This document shows, piece after piece, positions 1-9,687 of a stretch of 64,000 nt of DNA; the first letter of the stretch is position 1, and each line of letters opens with the position of its first letter. This DNA is from Alphaproteobacteria bacterium (GTDB lineage Bacteria > Pseudomonadota > Alphaproteobacteria > Rhodobacterales > Rhodobacteraceae), in the NCBI GenBank assembly GCA_030425395.1, contig JAUIAS010000003.1, positions 62,001 to 126,000 of the forward strand, given 5' to 3'. Made by a program: the position numbers and the translations under genes. The notes under the pieces are model-generated. The model worked only from the letters and a program-made list of their open reading frames with translations. It was not told the DNA's origin and searched no databases.

Positions 1-771
1 CAGCATGACCGGCACGAGCAGAACATGGGTTACCTTGTGGGCCTCGATCGCGGCCAGCGTGTCTTCGGGGGTGAAGCGGGGGACGACCACATGGGTTCCG
101 GCCACAAATGACACAGCGGTAAAGAAGATCAGGTCGGCGATGTGGAACATCGGGGCCACATGCAGATAGATCGCGCCCTCCTTGAGATAGAGCGCATCGC
201 AGTTCGAGATGCCGCCGACAAACAGGTTGGTGTGGGACAACATCACGCCCTTGGGGAAACCGGTGGTGCCTCCGGTATAAAACACGCCTGCAAGATCGTC
301 CCCGGACCGGTTGGCGTCCGGGGCGGGGGCCGCCTCTGCCACGAGGGTTTCGTAGTTCAGCATCCCGTCGGGGGTATCGCCGTCGCCGCAAAAGATCAGC
401 GTTTCGACGCCCTTGGCCTCGGCGGTGATCGCAGGCACGGCGGGGGCAAAGGCGTCGTCCACCATCAGAATGCGTGCCCCGGCATCATTCAGTGCATAGG
501 CGCTTTCGGGTGGGGCCCAGCGGACGTTCATTGGCATCATGGCACCGCCCGCCCAGACGACCGCATAGTAATATTCCAGATACCGGTCGGAATTCAGAGA
601 TAGCAGGGCCACCCTGTCACCCGGTCCGACGCCCAGACCACGCAACGCCCCGGCAAGGCGCGAAACCCTATCAACGAATTGCGCCCAGGTTTGTTGGCGA
701 TCGCCCTGGATTGTGGCAATGCCGGTCGGGTTTACTTGCGCGGCCCGTCTGATGATGGATGTCAATTGCAT
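1..771 (-). CDS. AMP-dependent acyl-CoA synthetase/ligase, N-terminal part (runs off the left edge)
   Basis: The 257 visible residues are the N-terminal part of an adenylate-forming enzyme that activates a carboxylic acid with ATP and joins it to CoA. The phosphate-binding loop YTGGTTGFPKG lies near residue 165, followed by VMLSHTN and the HVAPMFHIAD stretch typical of long- or medium-chain acyl-CoA synthetases. The start MQLTSIIRRA is preceded by GGAGGG seven bases upstream. The C-terminal part, including the adenylation lid, lies outside the window, so the acyl substrate cannot be judged. The gene lies downstream of valS on the same strand, separated by about 150 bases holding two hairpins, so it is probably a separate transcript. 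Confidence 0.9.
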   Translation of the reverse strand, partial: MQLTSIIRRAAQVNPTGIATIQGDRQQTWAQFVDRVSRLAGALRGLGVGPGDRVALLSLNSDRYLEYYYAVVWAGGAMMPMNVRWAPPESAYALNDAGARILMVDDAFAPAVPAITAEAKGVETLIFCGDGDTPDGMLNYETLVAEAAPAPDANRSGDDLAGVFYTGGTTGFPKGVMLSHTNLFVGGISNCDALYLKEGAIYLHVAPMFHIADLIFFTAVSFVAGTHVVVPRFTPEDTLAAIEAHKVTHVLLVPVML

Positions 772-864
772 GAATGCGCCCTCCCAAACGCTGTGGTCGG
801 TGAGCGTGTCGAAAACTCGGGCGGGCGTCAATGGTGCGCAGAGGGCGTGAACATAAACAGGTCC

Positions 865-912
865 GCCACCCGGTGGTGGCAGGGCACCGGGCGCGGTTGT
901 TGTCGCGCCCGG
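865..912 (-). terminator. two hairpins after valS
   Basis: Immediately past the valS stop, a GC-rich inverted repeat (CCGGGCGCG at about 887-895 with CGCGCCCGG at 904-912) is followed by GCCACC-CGGT-GGTGGC at 865-880. Neither has a clear T-run, so this is only a probable terminator for valS. Confidence 0.4.
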
Positions 913-923
913 CCCGGTGTTGA

Positions 924-3845
924 TCAGCCCAGTTCGGACAGCCGTGCGACCGCTTCTTTCAGCTTGGCTTCCTCAGCCTCGCGGGCGGCAAGATTGGCGC
1001 GGGTTTCGGCGACCACCTCTTCGGGGGCGCTGGCGGCGAATTTCGGATTGGACAGACGTCCGCGCATCCCTCCGATTTCCTTGGCCAGCTTGCCCAGCGT
1101 CTTTTCCAGACGGGCCTTTTCCTCTGGGATGTCGATGATGCCTGCCAATGGCAACCCGAAAGTGCCGCCGTCGATGCCGATTGCGGCCGTGCCCTTGTCA
1201 AAGGCGTCAACGGGGATCAGATCACCGATCCGGGCCAGTCGTTTGACCAGCGTCTCATTGCGATCCCATGCGGCGCGGCGGGACTCTTCCAGCCCGATCA
1301 CCTGAAGCGGCACATAGGCACCCGCGGGCACGTGCATTTGCGCACGCACCGACCGCACCTGTTCGATCAGACCGATGATCCAGCCCATTTCGTCATCCGC
1401 CGCCGAATCCGCAATCTCTGCGCCGTATTCGGGCCAGTCGCCATGCACCAGCAACTTGGCGCGGGTGCCGGTCTGGCTCCACAGTTCCTCTGTGATGAAC
1501 GGCATCATCGGGTGCAGCAGGATCATGCATTGATCCAGAACCCAGGCGGTGATGGCCTGTGTCTCGGCGCGCTCGGCTGCATTTTCGGCCAGAAGCGGCT
1601 TGGAGAATTCGATATACCAGTCGCAAACCTTGCCCCAGACAAAGGCATAAAGCGCCATTGCCGCATCGTTGAAGCGGTATTCAGCAAGGGCGGCATCCAC
1701 AGTGGCGCGCACGCGGCCGGTTTCCCCGATGATCCAGCGATTGACCGTTGCGGTTGCCTCAGGCACGGCGGTCCGGGTTTCATGCCCGTCCCAAACGCCG
1801 TTCATTTCCGCAAAGCGGCAGGCGTTCCACAGTTTGGTGCCAAAGTTGCGGTAGCCGGCGATCCGTTGGGTATCAAGCTTCAGAACCCCGCCCAGAGCCG
1901 CCATCGCCGCCGAGGAAAACCGCAGCGCATCCGCGCCGAATTCGTCGATGATCTCCAGCGGGTCGATGACATTGCCAAGGCTCTTGGACATCTTCTTGCC
2001 CTTCGCATCGCGCACCAGCCCGTGCAGATACACCGTGTGGAACGGGATCTGATCGACCACGGCAAGCTGCATCATCATCATGCGTGCGACCCAGAAGAAC
2101 AGGATATCCTGACCGGTCATCAAGACCGATGTGGGGAAATATCTTTGCAATTCCGGTGTGTTGTCAGGCCATCCTAAAGTGCCGATGGGCCAGAGACCCG
2201 AGGAAAACCACGTATCCAGAACGTCGGGGTCGCGGGTCAAGGCGACACCGGCCCCGGCCATTTCCTGCGCTTCGGCCTCTGTCGGCGCGCAATACTGGTT
2301 GCCATCGGCATCGAACCAAACCGGGATCTGATGCCCCCACCAAAGCTGGCGGGAGATGCACCAAGGCTCGATGTTTTCCAGCCAATGGTAATAGGTCTTC
2401 TCGCCGCTTTCGGGGATGATCTTGACCGTGCCATCGCGCACCACATCCAGCGCCGGGCCAACGATCTTGGCGGTATCCACGAACCACTGGTCCGTCAGCA
2501 TCGGTTCGATGACAACCTTGGACCGGTCGCCAAACGGCTGCATGATCTTCTTGGCCTCAACCAGAGGCACAGACGCCTCCGCGCCTTCGGCATCTGGCTT
2601 GAGAGCAGCCTTTCCCAGACACGCATCATCCGCCCGTGTCATCACCGCCAACCCCTCTGCGGTGATCTCTTCTATCACCCGGGTGCGGGCGTCAAAGCGG
2701 TCAAGCCCGCGCAGGTGGTCGGGCACCAGGTTGATCGCGTCGGTTTCAGCCTCGGACAGGCTGCGCTCCCCGCGCGCCACGGCAAGCGCGATCTCCGCCG
2801 CTTCGGCATAGGGCGCACCGTCGGCGCGCATCTGCCCGCGTGTGTCCATCAGGCGGTAGCACGGGATGCCGCCACGCTTGGCAACGCCATAGTCGTTGAA
2901 ATCATGCGCGCCGGTGATCTTGACCGCGCCAGACCCGAATTCAGGATCGGGATAATCATCCACGATGATCGGGATCAGGCGGCGGCTTTCCTTGGGCCCC
3001 ACGGGAATTTCACAAAGTTTTCCGATGATTGGCGCATAACGTTCATCTGACGGATGCACCGCAACCGCACCGTCGCCCAACATGGTTTCCGGTCGTGTCG
3101 TCGCGATCGAGATATAATCGCGCTCTTCCTCAAGCACGACGTTTCCGTCCTCGTCCTTCTCGACGTAGGTATAGGTCGCGCCGCCCGCCAGCGGGTATTT
3201 GAAGTGCCACATGTGGCCGTCAACTTCGATGTTCTCGACCTCAAGATCGGAGATCGCGGTTTCGAAATGCGGGTCCCAGTTCACCAGCCGCTTGCCGCGG
3301 TAGATCAGGCCCTTGTTGTACATGTCGACAAAGACCTTGATCACCGCGTCGTGGAAGTTCTGCCCGCCGGGGGTGTCGCCGGGATCGCCCGGCGCGCCGG
3401 ACATGGTGAAGGCCTCGCGCGACCAGTCGCAGGAGGCACCGAGCCGTTCGAGCTGGCCGCGGATGTTGCCGCGCGATTTCTTCTTCTGCTCCCAGACCAG
3501 ATCGAGGAACTCGGTCCGGGAGAAATCGGTGCGGCGGCGGTTGGTCTTGGTCAGTTCACGCTCGACCACCATCTGCGTGGCGATGCCGGCGTGATCGGTG
3601 CCAGGCTGCCAAAGCGTGTCGAAGCCGCGCATCCGGTGCCAACGCACCAGGATGTCCTGAAGCGTATTGTTGAACGCGTGACCCATGTGCAGGCTTCCCG
3701 TCACATTGGGCGGCGGGATCATCACACAAAACGCATCCTTGCCCGGCTTGGCATTGGCTCCGGCACGAAACGCACCGGCCTCTTCCCACGCGGCGGAAAT
3801 GCGCGCTTCGGCTTGGCGCGCGTCAAAGGTCTTTTCCATGGCCAT
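924..3845 (-). CDS. valS: Valyl-tRNA synthetase
   Basis: This cytoplasmic class I aminoacyl-tRNA synthetase charges tRNA-Val with valine and edits mischarged threonine. The protein is 973 residues, in the normal ValRS range. The HIGH signature appears as HMGH at residues 53-56 after the PPPNVTGSL lead, and KMSKS lies near residue 618 in [13 protein letters not shown]. The editing insert lies between them. The C-terminal coiled-coil arm typical of ValRS is visible as the charged stretch ending in [13 protein letters not shown]. The start MAMEKTF follows AGGGAT; a second ATG two codons later is the only nearby alternative. It appears monocistronic, with the inverted-repeat element of 3971-4168 upstream. 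Confidence 0.98.
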   Translation of the reverse strand: MAMEKTFDARQAEARISAAWEEAGAFRAGANAKPGKDAFCVMIPPPNVTGSLHMGHAFNNTLQDILVRWHRMRGFDTLWQPGTDHAGIATQMVVERELTKTNRRRTDFSRTEFLDLVWEQKKKSRGNIRGQLERLGASCDWSREAFTMSGAPGDPGDTPGGQNFHDAVIKVFVDMYNKGLIYRGKRLVNWDPHFETAISDLEVENIEVDGHMWHFKYPLAGGATYTYVEKDEDGNVVLEEERDYISIATTRPETMLGDGAVAVHPSDERYAPIIGKLCEIPVGPKESRRLIPIIVDDYPDPEFGSGAVKITGAHDFNDYGVAKRGGIPCYRLMDTRGQMRADGAPYAEAAEIALAVARGERSLSEAETDAINLVPDHLRGLDRFDARTRVIEEITAEGLAVMTRADDACLGKAALKPDAEGAEASVPLVEAKKIMQPFGDRSKVVIEPMLTDQWFVDTAKIVGPALDVVRDGTVKIIPESGEKTYYHWLENIEPWCISRQLWWGHQIPVWFDADGNQYCAPTEAEAQEMAGAGVALTRDPDVLDTWFSSGLWPIGTLGWPDNTPELQRYFPTSVLMTGQDILFFWVARMMMMQLAVVDQIPFHTVYLHGLVRDAKGKKMSKSLGNVIDPLEIIDEFGADALRFSSAAMAALGGVLKLDTQRIAGYRNFGTKLWNACRFAEMNGVWDGHETRTAVPEATATVNRWIIGETGRVRATVDAALAEYRFNDAAMALYAFVWGKVCDWYIEFSKPLLAENAAERAETQAITAWVLDQCMILLHPMMPFITEELWSQTGTRAKLLVHGDWPEYGAEIADSAADDEMGWIIGLIEQVRSVRAQMHVPAGAYVPLQVIGLEESRRAAWDRNETLVKRLARIGDLIPVDAFDKGTAAIGIDGGTFGLPLAGIIDIPEEKARLEKTLGKLAKEIGGMRGRLSNPKFAASAPEEVVAETRANLAAREAEEAKLKEAVARLSELG

Positions 3846-3970
3846 GATATCCCTGTCTATCCGCCGCTCCCCTTAGCGAAATCCGCGCCCAAGGGGAAGG
3901 CGGGGGCGCGCATTTCTTGGCGGTATCGGCAACACCATGACCCTCTGTCCATAATGGCCAACGTGGGATT

Positions 3971-4168
3971 TGGGTATTTGAAACGAGAAAGAAGCAGAGC
4001 CGAAGCGCCCCCAACCCGCCGCCGGCCGCACCTTCGGCGGTGCTACGGAGGGAAGGGGGCGGCTTCTTCCTCGTGCGGTCATCGGCTCCCCAGCCTGTAC
4101 CGCGCCTCCAATCTGGCGCGTTAAGGTTAATATTTGGTTTGCAGCTTCTTTCTCGTTTCAAATACCCA
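3971..4168. repeat. 198-bp element with perfect 25-bp terminal inverted repeats
   Basis: Bases 3971-3995 and 4144-4168 are exact reverse complements over 25 bases, and similarity continues a few bases outward with one indel. The ends carry GGGTATTTGAAACGAGAAAG. The 148 bases between are GC-rich and hold no convincing gene. Related copies of the end sequence occur at 7638-7659 and 31126-31154. The structure resembles a miniature inverted-repeat element or paired intergenic repeats. No clear target-site duplication is seen. It fills most of the 469 bases between valS and the next gene. Confidence 0.6.
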
Positions 4169-4314
4169 ATCCGCGCGCGCCAGCGCGCTCGGGAAAAATG
4201 CGGGCCCGAAGGGACCGCGCCGTTTGTTTGCGGTTTTCCGGAGGTCCCGGCGGGTCTGGACAATGGTGGATCGCCCACTACTGTGCAGTGCACAGGTACA
4301 AGAGGACGAACACC

Positions 4315-6612
4315 ATGGAAAAATTCGGGAAAAGCCAGTCGGTACTCCGCGTGGAAGATCTCCGCTTTCTGACCGGGCAGGGCCGTTACGTGGATGATAT
4401 CGCGCCCGAGGGGGCGCTGTTTGCCGTCGTGTTCCGCAGTCCTGTGGCGCATGCCGATATCGTCTCGCTTGATCTGGACGATGCCCGCGCGGCACCGGGT
4501 GTGCATCTTGTCCTCTGCGAAGCGGATTTGCAGGCCGCCGGTATCGACACCGCGATCCCCGGTGCCGTTGTCAAGAACCGTGATGGTTCCAACGGGGCAG
4601 CACCGCGTCGACCGGTTCTGGCCGATGGCCGGGTGCGTTATGTGGGCGAACCCGTGGCTGTAATCATTGCGGAAACCCCCGAGCAGGGGCGCGATGCCGC
4701 CGAACTTATCGTGTTTGAGTATGACGAGCGCGAAGCCAAACTCGATCTGGCCCCCGGCGTCCCCACCCTTCACGATCTTGCTCCAGACAACCGTGCCTTT
4801 GACTGGGGGATCGGCGATCAAGAGGCAACGCAAGCCGCTTTTGCAAATGCCGCACATCATATCTCACTCGAGATCGCGGATAACCGGGTCATTGCCAATT
4901 CCATGGAACCGCGCGGGTGTTATGCCGAGCCGGAAGGTGATCGCTGGCATCTGGCTTTTACCGGTCAGGGCGTGTGGCACATGAAGGACAAGCTTGCCAA
5001 GGCGTTCGATCTTGACCCCGAGGCGATCCGCGTGACCAATCCCGATATCGGCGGCGGCTTCGGGATGAAATCCATGGCATACCCCGAGTATTACGCCGTG
5101 TTCCACGCCGCCCGCGTTTTGGGCCGTGCGGTGCGATGGATGTCTGACCGCTCAGAAGCGATGCTGAGCGATAATGGTGGCCGCGATCTGATCTCGCAGG
5201 CGGAGCTTGCCTTTGATGCAGACTACCGTATCACCGGCTATCGCGTCAGTACGCGGTGCAATCTGGGGGCCTATAACTCGCAATTCGGTCAACCGATCCA
5301 GACCCAGCTGTTCAGCCGTGTATTGACTGGGGTTTACGACATTCCTGCCACGTGGCTTCAGGTCGAGGGATATTACACGAACACGGTTCAGGTGGATGCC
5401 TATCGTGGCGCTGGCCGGCCCGAGGCGATCTATGTGCTGGAACGGGCCATGGACCGCGCCGCGCGGGATCTTGGCATTGATCCCTGGGAACTGCGCCGCC
5501 GTAATTTTATACCCACGGATCGTTTCCCCTATGCCACCCCAACTGGCGAGACCTATGACGTGGGCGATTTCCAGCGCGTCCTGACCCGTTTGGGCACCGA
5601 GGCCGATTGCGCCGGCTTCGCCGCGCGCAAAGCGGCGGATGCGGCCCGCGGCCTGCTGCGCGGGCAGGGGTTGTGCTACTATATCGAAAGCATTCTTGGC
5701 GATCCGTCCGAAGGGGCCAAGGTTGTTTTTGAAGATGACGGCACCGCCACCATCTATGTTGGTACGCAATCCAACGGGCAGGGACACGAAACCGTCTATG
5801 CCAAATTCCTGTCCGATCAGACAGGCATTCCGGCCGATCGGATCCAGGTCGTGCAAGGCGACAGTGATCGCATCGCCAAGGGGGGCGGAACAGGTGGCTC
5901 GCGGTCCGTCACCGTGCAGACCAACGCGACACTGGCGACGGTATCGGTGATGATTGACGCGTTCCGCCCTTTCCTTGCGGAACAAATGGGGGTCAGCCCA
6001 GAGGACCTTGAGTTCGATGATGAGACATTCCGCGCGTCCGGGTCGAACCTGACGCCCACCTTCCTTGAGGCCGCCGAAATGGCCCGCGCTGCCGGTCGCA
6101 CAGATCTTCTGACCCATGAGGCGCGCGCGACCCTTCCGGCGCGATCCTTTCCCAACGGTGCGCATCTGGCCGAGGTTGTCATTGATCCCGCAACCGGTGT
6201 GACACGCGTGGACCGCTATACCGTGGTTGATGATTTCGGTAATCTTATCAATCCGATGCTTGCCAAAGGTCAAGTGCACGGGGGGGTGGTTCAGGGCATT
6301 GGTCAGGCGATCACCGAACACGTGGTCTATGACGCGGATGGGCAGCTCTTGTCAGCCAGCTTCATGGATTATGCGATACCGCGGGCGGCTGATGTGCCGA
6401 TGATCGGCTTCACATCTGAACCTGTGCCCTCGACGGCAAATCCGATGGGCATGAAAGGCTGTGGCGAGGCCGGGACGGTGGGATCCATGGCGGCGGTGGC
6501 CAACGCGGTGCAGGACGCGCTGTGGGATCATGGCGTGCGTCAGGCGGATATGCCCTTTACCCCGCTTCGGGTGTGGTCGTTGTTGGCGGAGCATGCTGTC
6601 GCGGCTGAGTGA
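4315..6612 (+). CDS. Molybdopterin-binding aldehyde oxidase/xanthine dehydrogenase family large subunit (CoxL-like), orphan
   Basis: This 765-residue protein has the layout of molybdenum hydroxylase catalytic subunits. The active-site loop reads AYRGAGR at residues 362-368, which is the form II type and not the AYRCSFR of true form I CO dehydrogenase. The catalytic glutamate sits in KGCGEAG at residue 718. The start MEKFGKS follows AGAGGA eight bases upstream; a longer upstream frame would run into the inverted-repeat region and lacks support. No iron-sulfur or FAD subunit gene is adjacent, so the protein must borrow partners (for example those at 53-57 kb) or be assembled differently. Its 3' end overlaps the next gene by 20 bases. 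The substrate is unknown. Confidence 0.88.
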   Translation: MEKFGKSQSVLRVEDLRFLTGQGRYVDDIAPEGALFAVVFRSPVAHADIVSLDLDDARAAPGVHLVLCEADLQAAGIDTAIPGAVVKNRDGSNGAAPRRPVLADGRVRYVGEPVAVIIAETPEQGRDAAELIVFEYDEREAKLDLAPGVPTLHDLAPDNRAFDWGIGDQEATQAAFANAAHHISLEIADNRVIANSMEPRGCYAEPEGDRWHLAFTGQGVWHMKDKLAKAFDLDPEAIRVTNPDIGGGFGMKSMAYPEYYAVFHAARVLGRAVRWMSDRSEAMLSDNGGRDLISQAELAFDADYRITGYRVSTRCNLGAYNSQFGQPIQTQLFSRVLTGVYDIPATWLQVEGYYTNTVQVDAYRGAGRPEAIYVLERAMDRAARDLGIDPWELRRRNFIPTDRFPYATPTGETYDVGDFQRVLTRLGTEADCAGFAARKAADAARGLLRGQGLCYYIESILGDPSEGAKVVFEDDGTATIYVGTQSNGQGHETVYAKFLSDQTGIPADRIQVVQGDSDRIAKGGGTGGSRSVTVQTNATLATVSVMIDAFRPFLAEQMGVSPEDLEFDDETFRASGSNLTPTFLEAAEMARAAGRTDLLTHEARATLPARSFPNGAHLAEVVIDPATGVTRVDRYTVVDDFGNLINPMLAKGQVHGGVVQGIGQAITEHVVYDADGQLLSASFMDYAIPRAADVPMIGFTSEPVPSTANPMGMKGCGEAGTVGSMAAVANAVQDALWDHGVRQADMPFTPLRVWSLLAEHAVAAE

Positions 6613-7633
6613 TACCGTCCTCGGCTGGTTCGGGCGACGGCTGCGCGCGGACCAGACCGATCCGGTCCGCGTGCGCGGGCCCCAGATTCATCTTGTCATC
6701 CTCGACGGAACGCTGTCGTCGCTGGATCCGGGGCACGAGACAAACGCGGGCGCGTTGTTCAAGCTGGCGCGGCAGTGCGGCTCCGATGTATCGGTCTACT
6801 ACGAAGCCGGCCTGCAATGGTCATCCTGGCGCGCGACGGCGGATATTGCCATGGGGCGCGGGCTGAACCGACAGATCATGCGCGCCTATGGCTGGTTGGC
6901 CTCGCGGTATCGCCACGGTGACCGGGTGATCCTCATGGGGTACTCGCGCGGCGCTTTTGCGGTCCGCTCACTTGGCGGCGTGATCGACCGGGTCGGCCTT
7001 CTGCAAGCGGAACACGCGACCGAACGCAACATCCTCTTGGCCTATCGGCATTACCGCACCGATCCCGGCGGGCCTTACGCCCGCGATTTCGCCCGCGCCT
7101 TCTGCCACGCGGAGATGGCGATTGAAATGGTCGGTGTCTGGGATACGGTCAAGGCGCTGGGCCTGCGCTTGCCATTGTTCTGGCGGCTGACGGAAAATGC
7201 CCACAAATTCCACAACCCGCACCCCGGGGGCTGCGTGCGCAACGCCTTCCAGGCGCTGGCCCTTGACGAAACGCGTGTCGCCTATGCGCCGGTGCTGTGG
7301 CGCGGCAGTGCGACAGAACAACGGGTCGAACAGGTCTGGTTCCGCGGCAGCCACGGCGATGTCGGGGGGCAGTTGGGCGGCTTTGACCAAGCCCGCCCAT
7401 TGGCCAATATCCCGCTGGTCTGGATGCTTGAACGGGCTGTCGAGTGCGGCTTGCCGTTGCCGGTTGGCTGGCAGGACAGCTTTCCCCGCGATGCCCACGC
7501 GCCATCCGTTGGAACATGGCGCGGATTGGGTAAACTTTTCCTCGCCCGGCGTCGCCGGAAAACCGGGCGCGACGCTTCCGAACGGCATCATCCATCCGTT
7601 CTGGATCGCCCGGCGCAATTTCCCAAAGGGTAA
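6593..7633 (+). CDS. DUF2235 alpha/beta-hydrolase family protein (T6SS phospholipase-like fold)
   Basis: The 346-residue protein opens with a strand and an N-terminal DGT motif, then contains the nucleophile elbow GYSRGAF, characteristic of DUF2235 hydrolases. This family includes the Tle1 phospholipase effectors of type VI secretion, but many members are housekeeping enzymes of unknown substrate. No signal peptide, VgrG, PAAR or other T6SS gene is nearby, so an effector role is not supported here. The start ATG at 6593 lies inside the end of the CoxL-like gene, implying translational coupling. Homology begins near residue 25, so a slightly later start cannot be excluded. Confidence 0.75.
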   Translation: MLSRLSDTVLGWFGRRLRADQTDPVRVRGPQIHLVILDGTLSSLDPGHETNAGALFKLARQCGSDVSVYYEAGLQWSSWRATADIAMGRGLNRQIMRAYGWLASRYRHGDRVILMGYSRGAFAVRSLGGVIDRVGLLQAEHATERNILLAYRHYRTDPGGPYARDFARAFCHAEMAIEMVGVWDTVKALGLRLPLFWRLTENAHKFHNPHPGGCVRNAFQALALDETRVAYAPVLWRGSATEQRVEQVWFRGSHGDVGGQLGGFDQARPLANIPLVWMLERAVECGLPLPVGWQDSFPRDAHAPSVGTWRGLGKLFLARRRRKTGRDASERHHPSVLDRPAQFPKG

Positions 7634-7637
7634 GGCG

Positions 7638-7659
7638 TCTTTCTCGTTCCAAATACCCC
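7638..7659 (-). repeat. dispersed GGGTATTTGGAACGAGAAAG repeat copy
   Basis: Read on the minus strand this is the same motif as the ends of the 3971-4168 element, with GAA replaced by GGA. It directly follows the stop codon of the DUF2235 gene. Confidence 0.5.
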
Positions 7660-7673
7660 CGCCGGAGGCACCG

Positions 7674-7725
7674 CTGGTTTTCCACGGGAAAACCAGCCAG
7701 ATAATCGTGTGGCCCGGAACGGGCC
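7674..7725. terminator. paired hairpins between convergent genes
   Basis: CTGGTTTTCC-ACG-GGAAAACCAG (7674-7696) is a perfect 10-bp stem. GGCCCG-GAA-CGGGCC (7711-7725) follows within an outer TGTGG/CCACA pair. They sit between the convergent DUF2235 and metF genes and could terminate both. Confidence 0.6.
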
Positions 7726-7745
7726 TCCACAATCCCAAATGTCGT

Positions 7746-8612
7746 TCAGGCGACGTTCTCCAACTGGACGCGCGGCAAAACGCCCAAAGCATGGCACACG
7801 TCGCGGGTCAGTTCGGGACGGTTGAGCGTATAGAAATGCAGGCTGTCCACGCCCCCGTCCATCAGCTCGGAACACAATTCCGCGCACAGGGCGGTGGCCA
7901 GCAGGTCTTCGCGCCCGTCGCGCACGGCCTTGTCAAACGCATCCTCCACCCACGCAGGAATGGTCGTGCCGCAGCGGCGGGCAAAATTGCGCGCGCCTTT
8001 CCAGTTCTCGATGGGAAGAATGCCGGGGACGATCGGCGCGTCGATGCCCGCCTTTTCACAGGCGTCGCGGAACCGGAAAAACGTCTCGGCCTCGAAAAAG
8101 AACTGGGTCAACGCCTCTGTCGCACCGGCGTCGATCTTGCGCTTGAGCCAGTCGATATCTGCCTGACCACTCGCGGCCTCGGGGTGGATATCGGGATAGG
8201 CACCGACGCGGATCGCAAATTTTCCGGTCTGGGCCAAAGCCTCGATCAGTTCACAGGAATTGGCAAACCCGTCGGGGTGGGGGGTGAACCGGCCTTCTCC
8301 CTTGGGTGGGTCGCCGCGCAGGGCCACGATATCGGTGACACCGGCGGCGGCAAAGCTGTCGGCAATGGCAAGGGTTTCTGCCCGGGTGGCGTTCACGCAA
8401 GTCAGGTGTGCGGCCACTGGCAGGCCGGACGACTTGTGCAGCGTCGCCACCGCATCCCGGGTCAGATCGCGCGTCGTGCCGCCCGCTCCGTAGGTAACGG
8501 ACACAAAGCGCGGATCAAGCGGGGCCAATGTCTGCACCGTATCCCAAAGCCGAAACGACCCTTCAAGGTTCTGCGGCGGGAAAAACTCGAACGAAACCTT
8601 GGGTGCGGACAT
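7746..8612 (-). CDS. metF: Methylenetetrahydrofolate reductase
   Basis: This cytoplasmic FAD flavoprotein reduces 5,10-methylene-THF to 5-methyl-THF, the methyl donor for methionine synthesis. The 288-residue length fits bacterial MetF. Recognisable segments are SFEFFPP at the N-terminus (the substrate-acid motif of the barrel), VSVTYGAGG, DIVALRGDPP and the C-terminal LHFYTLNR. ATG at 8612 has GAGG seven bases upstream; a longer frame from 8657 would run through the operator region and is unlikely. The gene is divergent from a MetR-type regulator, the same arrangement by which E. coli MetR controls methionine genes. Confidence 0.96.
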   Translation of the reverse strand: MSAPKVSFEFFPPQNLEGSFRLWDTVQTLAPLDPRFVSVTYGAGGTTRDLTRDAVATLHKSSGLPVAAHLTCVNATRAETLAIADSFAAAGVTDIVALRGDPPKGEGRFTPHPDGFANSCELIEALAQTGKFAIRVGAYPDIHPEAASGQADIDWLKRKIDAGATEALTQFFFEAETFFRFRDACEKAGIDAPIVPGILPIENWKGARNFARRCGTTIPAWVEDAFDKAVRDGREDLLATALCAELCSELMDGGVDSLHFYTLNRPELTRDVCHALGVLPRVQLENVA

Positions 8613-8640
8613 TGTGAAACCTCTTTCTTTGTTTCGCTCT

Positions 8641-8673
8641 TGTTGCACATGCAGCAATGTGAGACAATTTCAT
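8641..8673. promoter_or_regulatory. probable MetR operator region between metF and metR
   Basis: The 94-base divergent interval holds an 18-base near-palindrome, TTGTTGCACATGCAGCAA (8641-8658), and TGAGACAATTTCA (8661-8673). The latter is one base from the E. coli MetR consensus TGAA-N5-TTCA. TGAGACAAT recurs at 8695. Binding by the adjacent MetR is inferred. Confidence 0.5.
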
Positions 8674-8706
8674 AATACTCAAGAACTATATGAGTGAGAC
8701 AATAGG

Positions 8707-9612
8707 TTGCATATCGAGTTTCGTCATCTTCGCACCATCAAGGCCATTCACGATGCAGGCGGGTTGGCCCGTGCGGCGGATGTCCTGCACATAACCCAGA
8801 GTGCGTTGTCGCATCAGGTCAAGGGGCTGGAAGAACAGGCCGGTGTTGAACTGTTCGTCCGCCGATCCAAGCCGATGAAGCTGTCTCCTGCGGGAATGCG
8901 CCTGCTGCGGCTGGCCGAACAGGTGTTGCCGCAGTTGGAAGCCTTGCAAGAGGAATTTTCCAACTTGCGGGATGGCAAAACCGGCCGGATGCACATCGCC
9001 ATCGAATGCCATGCCTGTTTTGAATGGTTGTTCCCGGTGCTTGAGAATTTCCGCAAGAGCTGGCCGGATGTGGATGTCGATATCCGCGCCGGTCTGGCCT
9101 TTGACGCGCTGCCCGCCCTTCTCAAGGAAGAGGTCGATCTTGTCGTGTCGTCGGATCCCGAGGATTTGCCGGGGGTCGAGTTTGTCGAACTGTTCGATTA
9201 TGCGCCGGTCTTTGTCGCAGCCGCGATCCATCCGCTCGCGGCCAAACCGTTTGTGGATGCCGAGGATTTTCGGGGACAGACGCTGATAACCTATCCCGTG
9301 GAACGATCGCGACTGGATATTTTCAACCAGCTGCTCAGCCCGGCCAAGGTCGAACCTGCTGCGATCCGGCAGGTCGAACTGACGGCGGTTATCCTGCTAT
9401 TGGTGGCGTCCAATCGCGGTGTATCAGTGTTGCCCGACTGGGTCGTCCGCGAGGTGAAATACAGTTCGGACTATATCACCCGCCCCCTGACCGCCGAGGG
9501 AATCACCCGGCGTCTCTATGCGGCAGTGCGCAGCGACGATCTGGAAAAACCCTTCGTGCAAAAACTAGTTGCATTGGCCCGAAGTGAGGCCCGCAAGCTG
9601 CAGGCGGCATGA
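8707..9612 (+). CDS. metR: LysR-family transcriptional regulator, MetR type
   Basis: The 301-residue protein has the LysR N-terminal winged helix (residues about 5-65, with TQSALSHQVKGLE in the recognition region) and an effector-binding domain. Several stretches match E. coli MetR closely as I know it: IAIECHACFEWL, the LITYPVERSRLD segment and RLYAAVRSDD near the end. MetR responds to homocysteine. The start appears to be TTG at 8707, since the only upstream frames hit stops; AGG lies immediately before it, so initiation may be weak. Its position divergent to metF strongly supports control of methionine and folate one-carbon genes. Confidence 0.88.
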   Translation: MHIEFRHLRTIKAIHDAGGLARAADVLHITQSALSHQVKGLEEQAGVELFVRRSKPMKLSPAGMRLLRLAEQVLPQLEALQEEFSNLRDGKTGRMHIAIECHACFEWLFPVLENFRKSWPDVDVDIRAGLAFDALPALLKEEVDLVVSSDPEDLPGVEFVELFDYAPVFVAAAIHPLAAKPFVDAEDFRGQTLITYPVERSRLDIFNQLLSPAKVEPAAIRQVELTAVILLLVASNRGVSVLPDWVVREVKYSSDYITRPLTAEGITRRLYAAVRSDDLEKPFVQKLVALARSEARKLQAA

Positions 9613-9646
9613 GGGGCCGCGCCCCCACCGGGGGCACCGGCCTTGG

Positions 9647-9672
9647 TTGGGCGGGCAACACTGCCCACCCAA
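9647..9672. terminator. hairpin between convergent metR and curA
   Basis: TTGGGCGGGCA (9647-9657) pairs with TGCCCACCCAA (9662-9672) with one G-T-type mismatch. It lies in the 75-base gap between convergent genes and probably serves both directions. Confidence 0.6.
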
Positions 9673-9687
9673 AGCCCATATTTGAGA

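Noticed and set aside
3054..4124. 356-codon plus-strand frame opposite the start of valS
   Set aside because: Overlaps valS antisense and the inverted-repeat element; composition is typical of a shadow frame.
6593..7633. Type VI secretion effector (Tle1)
   Set aside because: Only the DUF2235 fold is shared; no VgrG, PAAR, Hcp or immunity gene is nearby.
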